A stretch of 64,000 nucleotides of DNA from Datisca glomerata. Taxonomy: Eukaryota; Streptophyta; Magnoliopsida; Cucurbitales; Datiscaceae. Positions within the stretch are counted from its first letter, which is position 1. Every line of letters starts with the position of its first letter. The translations under genes and the position numbers were made by a program. Below the pieces are notes generated by a model, which worked only from the letters and a program-made list of their open reading frames with translations, had not been told where the DNA came from and ran no database searches. Below are positions 25,801 through 38,892 of the stretch, in pieces. Location of the stretch: NCBI GenBank assembly GCA_003255025.1, contig QANY01000291.1, forward strand, positions 930,001 through 994,000, given 5' to 3'.

Positions 25801-26383
25801 TTCAGAAATTAGCTTACCAGCCTAGCTCGTTAGGATAGAAATGCCTAGCTCTTTTGAGAATGTACTTGGTAACTACACTCTCTATAAGGCACTAACAGGT
25901 TCATAGGATAACTAGTGAGATTTAATGACACAACTACAAACAAACAATCACGAAAGATGAATATGAAGGAAAAAACAAATGGAGGAATGCTAAGTATAAT
26001 TCATGACGCACGACCCGAAAACGAAAATTAACTAAAGACCTAAATTTGAGGGTAATTCTAGGCTTTTAATCTAAATATAATTAAAAAAAATGTCCTCCTT
26101 CAACTAATGCTAATAAAAAATGTTGATGGATGACATTGTCAGACACACTGCATAAAACCGATAGAAAATTCGTTTAAATGACAACATAAGACTGTTAGCC
26201 AACAAGAGTGAAGAAGCTACCGTAGAAGAGGATGGAGACCCATCATCACGTGGCCAACTTACTCTTCGCTCTTTTCACCTACCCCTTTGATCAATCAATA
26301 AGTCTCAATTCCCTCTATTTAATCTACCAAAAACGTTTTAGATAATCTGAGAAGGCTGATCAGAATCGGCAGATAAGATTATT
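25801..26383 (+). promoter_or_regulatory. Upstream region of the acyl-activating enzyme gene
   Basis: This stretch holds the 5' flank and probable leader; the last 60 bases before ATG 26384 are purine-rich. No TATA box stands out with certainty and no other gene is seen. Confidence 0.35.
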
Positions 26384-29300
26384 ATGGGGAAGAACATTTC
26401 CGACGTTAGAGTTTCCGATTTAGTGAAGGCAGGTCTGCCTGAAGAGGAGGCTGCGAAATTCGAGAAGATTCTTCAGGATGTAGTGTTGGGGGCCAAAGGG
26501 TCAGACCCGAGAGAGGTTTGGCGTGAGCTGGTGGCTCGGAGATTACTGAAGCCATCACACCCACATTCGTTGCATCAGCTGGTTTATTACTCTGTTTATG
26601 CTAATTGGGATGTCTCTAAGGGCCCTCCACTTTACTGGTTTCCCTCTCTGTAATGCATCTTTCCCTTTTACTTAATTTGATTGGCTTAAACATGTGGCTT
26701 TTCTCTTACTTACCAAAAAAAAGAAATGTGGCTTTTGAATTTGAAGGAGATTGTTTTATTTCCATATGAATTTTGAAGGTGATTTGATGAGTCAAGAGTT
26801 TAATTTCAGGACCATCTATCTTGGTAGCTTATTGATTTGCTACTAATTCGTTAATCTAAGAGCTAAAGTTAAACATGTATTACGATGTGAAACTTTTCTT
26901 CTACCCTTGATCTGTTCTTTTTATTGATTGGGCATATCTTTCTAGTTTCAGCATTGAAGTGAGGATAAATCACCTTCTGCTTGTTGTTTCTGTAGCACAA
27001 ATAAACCAAAAGCATATTTTTTGATTAAGTGGTAAAACAAAAGCATACGCATGTCAAATCAAGTCAAATGCTAATGCAGACAAAGTCTAGCATTTGGATT
27101 GTGTTTGGGAGTGCTTTGTTTGTTTTAAAGCACTTTAATGCATTAAAAAATACTATTTTATGTCACATTTATTCGACAAATATAGTTGTTTGAATCACAT
27201 TTTGATATTTTATTAAAAAATACTATTTTACGTCACATTTATCCGACAAATATAGTTGTTTGAAACACATTTTGATATATAAAAACACTTCAACAAATAA
27301 ACACCTACTCAAGTGTAGTTCGGAGTATTTGTGATTAGAAGTAAAGCTAGCAAACTGGTTTAGGTCAGTACATTGTGTTTACATAAATCTCCAGAGCCTT
27401 ATGCTGGAGCTAAGGTTGTTGGGTCAAAACATGATTTGAAAAACAAAATGCATAATTGTTTTTCTATGAGGCAAATGATAATGTTATTTTACTTCTAACT
27501 ATCTCATTATTTTAGTTTTCTACTTATAGAGATCAGTCTAGGCTTACAAACTTGGGACGGTTAATGGAAAAGCATGGGTCAAAGCTACTAGGGGCGTCAT
27601 ACAAGGATCCTATTGCAAGTTTTAGCCTCTTTCAAAAGTTTTCTGCTCAGCATCCACAAGTATGTATTTCAAGTTCTTTGCTAACATTTCATTCATAGAT
27701 GTTAAACTTGTCACTGTATGTTATGATTATAAGTAGTACTTTAAGGTTATGTTTGGATATTGAAAAATAGAGAGGAAAGAAAAATGAAAGGAAAATTAAG
27801 TAGAATGAGAAGGAAAGGGAAGGAAACTATTTCAAGATCCAAACATAGCCTAACTCTTTCAAATTTGATTGTCATTTTTGAATGATTATCAGATATACTG
27901 GTCAATTATTTTGGAAGAGCTCTCAATTATATTTCATAAAGCTCCAAGGTGCATTTTAGACATCACAGATCAATCGAAACCGGGAGGAACGTGGCTTCCG
28001 GGCTCAGAATTGAATATTGCTGAATGTTGTTTGACTCCTTCAAGTCATCTAAGAAAGGTGGATAATAGCTTGGCTGTTGTGTGGAGGGATGAATTAGATG
28101 ATTCAAAACTCAACCATTTGACTTTGAAAGAATTTCGAGAGCAAGTAATGTATACCTTCTCTCTAAAGATTATAACACTTGCTGGGTTCTACAATTATTA
28201 GAATATGATTTGTAACTAGTACGCTAATACACAGTTAACTCATATATAATATGCTAAAAGCTTAGGGGCTGTTTGGTATGAGTGCATCTTTAGCACAACG
28301 TCCATAAAAAAGTGAAGGAATACCTTGTTAGGTTGCAGAAACAGAAAAAAATATTAGATTGCTGGAATCAAAGGATTACTCTTCCTGACATTTTCAATAA
28401 CATTCTCAACTGTAATTTGACATTCTAACCGTTATATAACCTTTTACCAAAAACTTAGCCATCCGGATATCTTACTTTACGACAATTATATTTCAACAAA
28501 CTTATTCTAGAATCATTTACTCTTAAAACCAAACAGCCCCTTAGATGGTTTCTGAAATATTCATATTGTATAAACATTGACGGAGAACATTATATCGATA
28601 TTATATACAAGGCAAAATACAAGGGAAACTGATGTAATTTACATACTTTGCAGGTTGGTGGCAAATGCACTTGATGAGACCTTTTCAAAGGGTGATGCTA
28701 TTGCAATTGACATGCCAATGACAGTCCATGCAGTAATCATATATTTGGCAATTGTCTTAGCTGGATTTGTTGTTGTGTCGATAGCTGACAGCTTTGCAGC
28801 GGCGGAAATTGCAACTCGCCTGCGTGTGTCAAAAGCAAAGGGTATCTTTACTCAGGTAATCTTTCAATTCCTACCATTATAGAAGTAATACAAATCCATA
28901 TTTTGCAACTGTTGTTTGTGTTGAAAGAATTCTGATATCATGAATGAGATGAGTGGTATGTAAAAAGGAGGAAATGAGGCTATTCTCCTCCCCGCTCTCT
29001 TGTTCTTTCTCCTTCCAATTTCTTACTGTTACAGTCAAGAAGAATTTTCCGGATATGTCTTGGTTTAGTTTTTGTAACACTTATTTGAAATGGTTCTTTT
29101 ATCGTTTCGATTCAGGATTTCCTGCTAAGAGGCGGTCGGAAGTTTCCCTTGTACAGGTAAAGACTACCATGAATTATATTCACCTTCGTTACCATGAATA
29201 AGACATTGGTGAATCATAACATTCATAATCATGTGTGCACAATGTATTTGAGCATGATTTTTTTATCCTTTCATTAAACCATCTTAAAGGGAGTGTTTCC

Positions 29301-32300
29301 TAACCTTTTCTTAACACTAAAAGTAATAAAAAAAATAAAATATCAACCAACCAAACAAACATTACCGGTGTAGGTAAAGTTAAGGGAATTCCTCTGATAG
29401 TCGCTGTAGCTTGCTTAATTGACACAGAAAACCCTCTTCGTTTGAAAAATGACATAGACTTCCTTTCATCTTAGGTTTAACTGACAAAAAAACTGAGAAC
29501 AGTTAAATTTGAAACTAACACCATTTAGCTAACACGTAATATCAAAATTACCCTCATTTTATTCTTAATTTTGGAACGTTAAAACCAATTTATTTTAATA
29601 TTCAAATTCGAATTCACTTAAACCCTAAAAAACCCAGGTCTGCTTATGGTTCTGGTTACTGTTAAACTAAACTAATAATATCAACTAAACAAAGAAACAT
29701 TACCTGTGTATTACATTCCTTTTTTATTTTTCTCCTTTCAGTCGAGTTGTAGAGGCTTCTCCAAGTAAAGTTATTGTGCTCCCAGTAACTGGGAATAATC
29801 CAGGCATCCAGTTGAGAGAACAGGACCTATCGTGGGCAGATTTTGTTTCTGCTGCAAAACACCATCAAAGGTACTTCATCTTCGTGATACGTACATGTTT
29901 CTTATAGTAAGATGCATCAATGAGTTTGTAATTAGTGAATTGTTTTTGGCAGACCAAATTATTATTCTCCGGTCGATCAACCAATAGACGCTGTGACCAA
30001 TATTCTCTTTTCATCTGGGACAACAGGTAAGGGGCTTGTGAGAGTTTTTGTTCTCCTCCGATTTACTTAAATGACACAAATATTAAATTAATTTGAAAAA
30101 TAACACGGACTTCCCATAATTTCAAATATCGTTAACAGAAAGAATCAAACACGTTTTTTTTCCACAGTAACGACGTTAACATAATTTTTAATATCAAAAT
30201 GGCCCTTAATTTTTTTTTCAATCGCGGGTGTTTATAACCCAAAACCATCTTCTCCTAAACCGTACGGGTTGGGTCGGCTTTTATCTTTTGAGTTCAACAA
30301 GTAGTGCCGTCAGGCCTATTCAATAAGGGTATCTGGTATTTTCGTAAAAAACTCAGTTTATTAACTGACTGGACCTTAAGTGTCATTTTTTAAATTAAAT
30401 GGAGTATTCGTGTCATTTAAGCTATTTTTTGTTTGTTCTATTAAACATGTTTGTGTATTATCCTTTGATGCGCATCAGGAGAACCAAAAGCGATTCCGTG
30501 GACACAGGTTTCACCAATTCGTTGTGCTGCTGATTCATGGGCTCTCATAGACGTTCGTGTTGGAGATGTTCTCTGTTGGCCAACAAATCTAGGATGGGTG
30601 ATGGGACCAATTACACTTTACTCATGCTTTCTAAATGGTGCAACTCTAGCACTCTATCATGGATCTCCTCTTGGCCGTGGCTTTGGAAAGTTTATTCAGG
30701 TGACAACTCTGTCTGATGGACTTTATCTCTTTAATGCTTCACATTTGGAGCTCTCATTTCATTAGAGAATGTGAATTTACCATATCAGCTCCCTCCCCAT
30801 AACGGAAACACAAAAAGAAAAAAGAGAGAGAAACGATTAGGCAAGCCCAAATCGTAGTATGAAATGACACTTAGCTCCCCTCTATTAATAAATTGTTGGT
30901 TTCTAGTTTGAAAAGACTATAGACGTGACTGACTAATTTTTTGACCCAAAGCATAAAGCAAGAACCGACCTGTATGGTTTTTGGAGAAGGTGGTTTTGGG
31001 TTATAACCATAGTTAGTTAATTCGGGAATGACAAAAATACGGTTTTGGATTATAGGAAAAATTCGGCATAAAAAATGGATTACAAACCTATGATAACTAG
31101 AAAGATACAAACATTTATATAATAAAATAAAGAAAATATTCATTACAATTGAAAAATATTAAAATTTCATTAATTAAATAACAAAATCATCAAATAAATG
31201 ATTATCTAAAAAATGAAAGTAGAGTTGATAAATAATGTTGGACTCGATTGAAAAAATATATGCATAAATAAATATTGATATTTTATTCTATTTACTCAAT
31301 ATAAAATTAATATACATTAATATTATTTTCATTTTTATAAAATAATACAAGTTTTGTTCTTATTTAACATGGTTAACTTTGATTTTTTGTTTGTTTATTA
31401 TTATACTCTATAAAATACTTATCATTAAAAATAAATAGAAAACTAAAGCACTTCCAATTAAAAATAATTTTAAAAAGTAAAATAGTTAATAAAAAAATCT
31501 AAATACCTAGTAAAAGAAAAAAAGAAATGTATTACAGGGAAAAAAAATTAAAATCAGTTGGAAGTGACCAGGACTGGATTGAACCCGGCCCAAGAGAAGA
31601 GCACCCCACAAGCCCGGCTGCTGGGCTACATGAAGATTTTTTTAATTTTTATGTCATTTTATACGGCTCCCGTATTATACGTGTATTATTCGGATGGGTA
31701 AAAAAGACAGTTTTTTGTATTTTTGAGATCGATTCGGGGATGAGCCATAAAATTCGGGAAATAAGAAATACGCATATAATAAGAGTATTAAACGCATATT
31801 TACTAACAGTGGTAATAACACCCAAGATTGAGAAAACAAAACTTAAGAGCGATTCTGGTATTAAAATCAAGTTTAACGGCGTTAGCGTGAAAAACGTCTT
31901 TGGGTTTCTTCCAACGAAATTTTGATGAGGGAAGATCTGTGACGTTTAATCAAACTAGAAAGGAGATTAGAGGAATTTTGTCAAAAGAAAAAAAAGCACT
32001 TTCTAGCGGATGATATAAAAGTAAGGATAACACTAGAAGTAGTGAGGAAGGAGCTTCTTGGTTTGAAAGAGCCATACAGAAAGTGATATGTAATTTGTGT
32101 TTACATTTGTTTCAGGATGCAGGAGTTACTCTTTTAGGTACAGTCCCAAGCATAGTAAAAGCTTGGAAGAGTTCTCAGTGTATGGACGGCCTAGACTGGA
32201 CAAAGATAAAGTAAATTTCTCATGTAACTTTAACAAAGACACATTTGCCTAATTATAACTCACAAAAATGTACTTAAAATGACAAAATTTCTCTGCAGAT

Positions 32301-35196
32301 CATTTGCTTCAACTGGAGAAACCTCCAGTGTAGATGATGACCTTTGGCTTTCTTCAAGAGCTTATTACAAACCCATTATTGAAAGTTGTGGTGGAACAGA
32401 GCTTGCTTCATCGTATATCCAAGGAAGTCCATTTCAACCACAGGCGTTTGGTGCATTTAGCACTGCTTCTATGGGCACTGCCTTTGTCATCCTTGATGAA
32501 CATGGAATATCTTATGTAAGAAGATATTTCGGGCATTATAATATTCTTGATCAACTAAAGTTTTCATTATCTATAAAATATATAATTTTTTCATGAATAA
32601 ATTTTCAAGAAATTATCTTTCTAATCTAAATTTTGTTTTTAATTATGCGGCTAATCTAGCTCACTGATTGCTATTACTCTGTCGTTTGATTTTTTTTTTT
32701 CTGCATGTCAGCCAGACGATCAAGCTTGTGTTGGCGAAGTGGGGTTATTGTCTCTCTACTTTGGAGCAAGTGATAGATTGCTAAATGCTGATCATGAAGA
32801 AGTTTACTTCAAGGGAATGCCATTATACAAAGGAATGGTATATTGCTAAATCTTCCTTCCTCAATACTCCAAATTGAGCCTTAATCTCGATTTAGTATGA
32901 TTCGCTCATGTTTGGTTGAAGAAAAATTGAAGGTTATTTAATTCCGGACATCTTCACTTGCCCTCCTTTTGATGAAATCTCGTAATGTTGGAGAGTTTCT
33001 AATTCCGAGCATCTTCTCCACTTTTTATTCCTAAAATGCTCAACTTTCTTTTCTTTGTAACCAAAATCCCTCAATGATATTTTTAGAAAGTTGTAGAAAA
33101 ATACTGAACATCTTAACGCTTTATCATAACAATTTTTATATGTACCAAATATGTTAATCTTAACTTTTTGGACATCTTACTTTCCTTAATCATACTTGAA
33201 CAATTTTATTCTGGAAATCATTACTCTCATCTCATAAAAGTTAACAAGTATGGGATTGCAGGTAGCATTACAAATATCGTTTTAAGAAGTTGTTTTAATT
33301 TATTGCAGCGCCTTAGGAGACATGGAGACATCGTTAGGAGAACTGTTGGAGGCTATTTCGTCGTACAAGGTAGAGCTGATGACACGATGAACCTCGGAGG
33401 CATTAAGGTACTGTAGAGTCACATATCATCTCATTGTTGGTCAATAGCAAGCAATCTCTTCCTTTGGCAGGCTTGAGAAAAAAGACAGGTTTTAAGAGGT
33501 GACTTGAAAAAATGGCTGAAAAGAAAGTTGCAAAAAGGGCTGGGTAACTAATTTATTTACGTATATTATACACGAGTAACTAATTTGTTAACTAAATTAG
33601 TTACTTGTGTGTTATATATATGTAACTAAATTAGCTACTTTGATCAATTGCGCAACTTTTTTTGCGGTCATTTTTTCACAAAAAATATCTATTTTTCGAT
33701 CATTTTTGTAGTCTTCCCCTTCGAATTTATGATTTTCACTTTTTGATAAAAATCGGAAGCGATTAACTGATTCGACTTGCCTGATATCGTCATTTTTCCT
33801 TGCTCCTACATTTCAATCTTAAATGATTAACTTTGACGATATATATGTGTAGACAAGCTCTGTTGAAATCGAGCGAGTGTGTGATCTTGCTGATGAAGGT
33901 ATACTGGAGACTGCTGCAGTCAGTGTGGCACCAATAAATGGTGGTCCTGAACAGTTGATAATATTTGTGGTTTTGAAGAATGGCGTTCAAAGCCAACCAG
34001 ATAAGCTGAAGAACCTATTTGCTAAAGCGATTCAGAGCAACCTTAATCCTTTATTCAAGGTTTGCCCCTTTCAATCTTCTGTCTGTTTTTCTCAATCGCT
34101 AAGCTCTAAGTCATAATATATGCTTATAGAAGATCAATTTTCATCACTTTTTAGTCTAAACTATGTTTTTGGTCTCTCAACTTTGACTCTTTTTTCATTT
34201 CGGACCCTGAACTTAGTTTTGAGAAATTGCGTGAGGAAAACCTCTGAGAACAAAAAAAATTGATATTAGAACCCTTTGACATTTTTTTAATGAAATGTGG
34301 TCTTTTTGCTAAGTGAGAAGACAAAAATGCCCGTGTTAGATTTGATCTAGTGAAAAATTGCGGCTAGATTCTAGTTTAACACTCTGCTGTTTAAATTTAC
34401 ACTGTCTAGATCAGGGTCTAGTAAAAAAATTCACTAAAACCCGATCTAGCAATCATTAATAATAATCGAAACATTCAAAACTTAAAAGAGTAACTTAGTC
34501 TTTTTTTCTATAGAAAAAGGCTGAATTTTGTTCAAAAACATGAAGGGGTTCTAAAATTGTTATTTCCTTTCACAAAAAGGTTTTATATAAATATTTTTTC
34601 TTAGTTTTGGTAAATTTGGTATTTCAACTTTGAACCCATTTTCAATTTGGTCATTTTCTATGGACTCGATAGTGATTACGAATGAGCAAAGTCACAATTG
34701 CTGTCACGTTTCAGTCACGGAGTTGGTGATAAGGACATATGAAAATGGGTTCAAATTTCAAGTATTAGGTTAACTAAAATAAAGTTTATGAAACAAAATG
34801 GAAAAAAATTGGCTGAATCGGGTTCACTCTTGTTCGTCAAAACAAGAGAGCTCACTGCTCAATCTGGTTGGTCTTTTTAAAAAATAGACAGATCAGATCT
34901 GATTAAAATAACATCACATCAACTCGACTTTTTCTGATTCTTAGGCGAGGATCATCTAATCCGTTGGAGAATTTTCAGTCCAAACTGGTTTACTTCTAGA
35001 TTGCCACATTAAACTTCACAAGTTATTTAATATATTATTATTACTAATGCTATTTCTCCAATTGTTATAACAAACAAAACAGATAAGCTTGGTTAAGATT
35101 GTACCTGAGTTACCCCGGACAGCTTCTAACAAGATAATGAGGAGAGTTCTTAGAGATCAGATCAAGACTGAGCTTTCTCGTCGGAGTAGAATTTAG
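26384..35196 (+). CDS. AAE18: Peroxisomal acyl-activating enzyme, AAE18 type, complete, 14 exons
   Basis: Exons: 26384-26649, 27530-27659, 27893-28149, 28654-28855, 29116-29156, 29742-29870, 29953-30026, 30479-30699, 32116-32210, 32299-32515, 32712-32837, 33309-33407, 33853-34059, 35083-35196. All phases join, giving 725 aa. The family forms acyl-CoA from carboxylates through acyl-AMP. The AMP-binding P-loop ([16 protein letters not shown]) spans exons 7-8; [34 protein letters not shown] and the C-terminal lysine motif [14 protein letters not shown] are intact. The protein ends SRRSRI; SRI is a known minor PTS1 peroxisomal signal in plants. Arabidopsis AAE18 is linked to pro-auxin (2,4-DB) metabolism; AAE17 is the close alternative. 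The long introns 1, 2, 3, 7, 8, 12 and 13 carry MITE-like inserts, but exons are undamaged. Confidence 0.95.
27142..27280. repeat. Two-copy tandem repeat, period 70 bp, in AAE18-type intron 1
   Basis: The block ATTAAAAAATACTATTTTA, CGACAAATATAGTTGTTTGA, CACATTTTGATAT occurs at 27142 and again at 27212 with three or four differences. It may be part of a small inverted-repeat insert beginning near 27100. Confidence 0.85.
27744..27851. mobile_element. Small MITE (~108 bp) in AAE18-type intron 2
   Basis: Terminal inverted repeat AGGTTATGTTTGGAT at the left and ATCCAAACATAGCCT at the right, one mismatch. The interior is purine-rich (GAGAGGAAAGAAAAATGAAAG). Confidence 0.75.
28265..28540. mobile_element. 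Tourist-like MITE (276 bp) in AAE18-type intron 3
   Basis: Left GGGGCTGTTTGGTATGAG, right ACCAAACAGCCCC; TTA flanks both ends (28262-28264 and 28541-28543). This is a classical PIF/Harbinger-type MITE. Confidence 0.88.
30055..30432. mobile_element. MITE with ~50-bp inverted ends in AAE18-type intron 7
   Basis: Left ACTTAAATGACACAAATATT and right, reversed, GCTTAAATGACACGAATACT stay similar inward (ATTTGAAAAATAACAC / ATTTAAAAAATGACAC). It resembles the ASL-intron MITE and a one-ended copy near 29390-29480 in intron 5. A reversed internal fragment of the family (AAGGTGGTTTTGGGTTATAA) lies in intron 8 near 30985. Confidence 0.65.
30780..32000. other. Insert-like AT-rich sequence in AAE18-type intron 8
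   Basis: The 1.4 kb intron 8 holds a fragment of the intron-7 MITE family in reverse (about 30950-31010), then AT-rich DNA. A block at 31527-31925 (GGATTGAACCCGGCCCAAGA, GGCTGCTGGGCTAC) is open for 132 codons but matches no family I know. No splice disruption. Confidence 0.4.
33504..33679. mobile_element. Small MITE (~176 bp) in AAE18-type intron 12
   Basis: Left TTGAAAAAATGGCTGAAAAG and AAAGTTGC; right reversed GTGAAAAAATGACCGCAAAA and AAAGTTGCGC. The centre holds a palindromic GTAACTAA/TTAGTTAC region. Confidence 0.65.
34625..34765. mobile_element. Possible hairpin MITE in AAE18-type intron 13
   Basis: TTTGAACCCATTTTCAA at the left is mirrored by GAAAATGGGTTCAAAT at the right, about 100 bases apart. 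Termini beyond this stem are not clear. Confidence 0.5.
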
Positions 35197-36860
35197 ATGT
35201 GGTATCACTGAATATCCCAGTAATTTCTGTATGTAATAAAAAAGAAAAAGAAAAGAAAGAATCCATTCGTAACGCTTAGCGATTGCAGATGAACGCTTAG
35301 GAGTACTTGAGTCTCGACTACATACATTGGCTTCGCCTTGTAGCATATCGTTTGTTCTTTTTCATTGTAGATCCCATGAATCAGAGCTTGGTTTTTGTTC
35401 AGTAATTATTCCACTGATTGTCTTACCGTGCTAATGGTTTCATGTTCGTTTATGGTTCGTTTTGTTTGATTTCTTGTTCTTTTTGCAAAGATAGAAGCTG
35501 GTGGATTTGCATTGTTACCAGTGCTGATATATTCCATTAAATATGCTGTTTTAACTCTTACAACTGTGAATGTATCGATAAATACATCAACTATGAATGT
35601 ATCGATAAATAGACATTTCTTCTAATTTCTAATATGACACATAGTTCTATTGACCTTAGTAACTAGATGTGAAAGAATGAAATAAATATTATTTTTTAAT
35701 TGATGTCTCGTTATTTCTTGAGTCATATCATCTAAAATTTCAACTAAAAGAAATTTAAAAAATAATGTAGGCATATTCTCAAACACTTGTAATCTCAATA
35801 TGATTTGTCTGCACAAATTAACTTATAAGCAAATAAGTTTCAGACTATACGAGAAGAATGTTAACCTCAGTATGAATTTCTTAACAAAAATGCAAGCCAT
35901 GACATTTTGGGAAGGAAATTGTAGATGATTAACAGAGTTGCAGTGTTCCCATTACTTAAGAAGTTATATATATGTTAGTTAAAGTGGATCTAGAGGATGT
36001 GTTTGTGTAATTAAGATAAAATGTAAAAGAGATTAGGGTAATTTATAGGAAAAAATGAAACTCCCCGTCTCATTCATTATAGGAAAAATTATTTTTAGAC
36101 AATTTCATCAATTCATTGAGTCTACTAATGGTGTATTTTTAGTTGTTACTTTTTTATCTTGACTTATTTCTCTAATGATGTATACCCATATTTAGTAAAT
36201 TCGGGGACGATAAAAATATAAAATATTATTCGTTAAGTTTAATACCGGTATTAACGGTCAAACATTCGGTCAATAATACGTAATACGTAAAAATTCAGAT
36301 ACGAATATTAAACATGTACTGTACGTTGTTATTTAAAAAAATCGGCATATAATATACTACTACTAAGTCTACAAATATATGATTAATATTACAAAATCAG
36401 TGACATATACAAATATTTCCTACCTAGTGTATATATATATATATTTATTTATTTATTTATTTCAAAAGCTTGACCATTTATTAAATTTTAAGTATAATTC
36501 ATCAATATTTAACGCTATTTTATTATTTTCTCCTATTTCAACTAAATACTAGTTTGAAAAATATTATTATTATTTACTGGATTATCGATTTCAATATTTT
36601 ATTTTTAATTGTAAATATTAATTCAAAAGTACTGAAGTAAATCGAATAACAGATAATATAAATGGGGTAATTTGATATTTTTCTATTATTTTTATTTTTT
36701 TTAAAACAAAGAAAGTCTATGAAAAACCGATCCAGGAAATTTAGGAAAAAAACTAAGTGGAAAAAACCCAAGTTAAAACATAAGTAAATTACTTTACGAA
36801 AAAATAAAACACAAATAAATTAATATGCTGCAAACTAAAAAAAGGCTCTTAGGGAAATAG
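35197..36860. other. Intergenic DNA after the acyl-activating enzyme gene
   Basis: The first 150 bases are the probable 3'UTR. There is a tandem CTATGAATGTATCGATAAATA pair near 35565-35610, then AT-rich DNA up to the LTR of a gypsy element. No gene is recognised. Confidence 0.5.
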
Positions 36861-37053
36861 CTCACTATAAGTGAATAGGTAAAAAATACTTCACTGCCAT
36901 GTGGAACAAAAGAAACCCACCCAAGACTCATAAGAAGAGTTGAGAAAGAAGAAACAGAACTTGACATCTCGAGAACGAGGAACCATCACCTCTAGAATGA
37001 GAAATCGACGTTTCCAGAACGGGAGACCATTGCGTCCAGAACGGGATGAGAGG

Positions 37054-37064
37054 TCTATATAAAG
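37054..37064 (+). promoter_or_regulatory. Putative TATA box of gypsy fragment 1 LTR
   Basis: TCTATATAAAG lies about 230 bases before the gag leader and is followed by CTACTCAATAAAACGG, which may hold the polyadenylation signal. Confidence 0.55.
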
Positions 37065-37284
37065 CCAATCTACTCAATAAAACGGTACACTTGGAACCTC
37101 AGAGAATTTTTGGAGTTATCAAGCATTTCTTTACATTTCACAAACAATAATACAAGTTCGATTGATATTAACATATTTTCCCCGAATTTTTTCAAAGTCT
37201 AAGAAAAATCATTTACATTTTGGTGCTTTTATTGAGAGTCTGAGAAAAAAAGGCTCAAGAGGCCTACCCTACAAGACCATAAAC

Positions 37285-38755
37285 ATGCTTAGAACTAGGT
37301 CTAACACAACCCTGAATGAAAACAACAGATCCAGAAATGAAGATGAATGTGCAGGTCAACCAACCCCGCCCACAGAAATGTTGCAGACGATACTTAACGG
37401 GATGCACGAGATGGAAAGAAGGAATATTGAAGCAATGCATAATTCACGGCAGAACGTACAAGAGCAAATCAACAGGCTATAACAAGAACTCGCGAAAACA
37501 CAAGCAGAAGTAAGCCGACGGGAGAATGATGACAAACAAGAAACCCACTCCGAGGGTGACCAATGAAACGAAAGGCAAGGGGACCACGAGAACGACGAGA
37601 ACATACGACGAGAAGAAGAGGTCCAATCGCAAAACCTTGTGAAGGAAACTGCGGAAGAGGTTCGACAACCCTGAATCATGTTAAAAGAAGCAGTAGAGGA
37701 ACTGTTTGACCAAAAAATGATGGTGATAAGGAATCTCGGAAGTACGGGAAAGAGGGACCTTGAGTCACTTATCAAGACACCGTTAGGTTCAGAAGTTTTA
37801 GCGGCCCCCCTACCTAAGAAATTCACTGTACCTGAGTTCAAATACTATGAAGGAAAGTCTAATCTCGTAGACCACCTCCGACGATTCAGACAAGACATGG
37901 CGTTATACAAACATGACAACAAGCTGATGTGTAGGATGTTCCTTACTAGTTTAGACGAGACGACTTTGAAGTGGTACCACTACTTACAAATTCACTCAAC
38001 CACTAACTCGCTACTATGTTCTCAGTTTTTATAGAGCAATACTCAGCATACCGTACTGTCATGGAAGGCTCAGAACATCTAAAGACAATCTCCACCAACG
38101 AAGGGGAGTCCCTGAGAGAGTACACTCACTGCTTCAAAGATAAAATCGTGAAGGTCGAGAACTGCGATGACCGGTTTACCAGATTAGCCTTCCGATGGGG
38201 TCGGGACCCTGAATCGCCTTTTTTTGAGGTCCTATTTAAAATAAAGCCCGCTTCTATGGCAAAGATTTTTCAACAAGCACGAGCTTATATTATGCTGGAA
38301 GAAGAGAAAGAAGTATGCGAAGAACGGTTGAAAGGAAGGAAGAAGAATCTCAGAAACGGGAAAAGAGCTCAAGACCTGAAGGGAGGAAACAAGATGAAAT
38401 AGAAATAGTGGATGAGAAGAAGACCCAACAGAACATGAGTTCACAACAGAGATGAGATTTTGACAGAATCCACCTGAGAGACAAGGTCTACACACCGTTG
38501 ACCATCCTAGTCAACCAAATACTAGAGATAATAAAAGATAAACCTTGGCTGAAAAGACCAACCCCGTTCACCAAAGAACCTAGCTACAAAGAAAAAGACA
38601 AATATTACTCTTATCATAAGAGCATCAAACATTACACACAGGACTGCTTCCAGCTCAAAGACTATATTGAACAATTAATCAAAGAAGGGTACCTTAACCA
38701 ATTTGTGAAAAGAGAGAAACAGAAATGTGAGACTGAGAAAGACAACCGGGAATAA
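37285..38755 (+). pseudogene. Gypsy gag, Tat type, with stops
   Basis: Start MLRTRSNTTLNENN at 37285. A coiled region (MLQTILNGMHEMERRNIEAM) runs to a stop at 37480. The gag core 37678-38034 has APLPKKFTVPEFKYYEGKS, DHLRRFRQDMALYKHDNKLM and CRMFLTSLDETTLKWY. 38016-38402, after a frameshift, has ESLREYTHCFKDKIVKVE. 38498-38755 has YYSYHKSIKHYTQDCFQLK and LIKEGYLNQFV. Stops and frameshifts make it non-functional. Confidence 0.85.
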
Positions 38756-38892
38756 GATAGGAAGGACAAGAGGAAACAACCCCTCCGTATCGTCGACACG
38801 ATTATAACACTAACTGAGTAAGAAGGGAAGACAAAAAAAGAAAGGAAAGACATCAGCTAAGGCACTCAATTAGAAACGGGAACTCACCGCTT

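Noticed and set aside
31527..31925. 132-codon open frame in intron 8 of the acyl-activating enzyme gene
   Set aside because: No family signature, in an AT-rich insert; probably chance or transposon residue.
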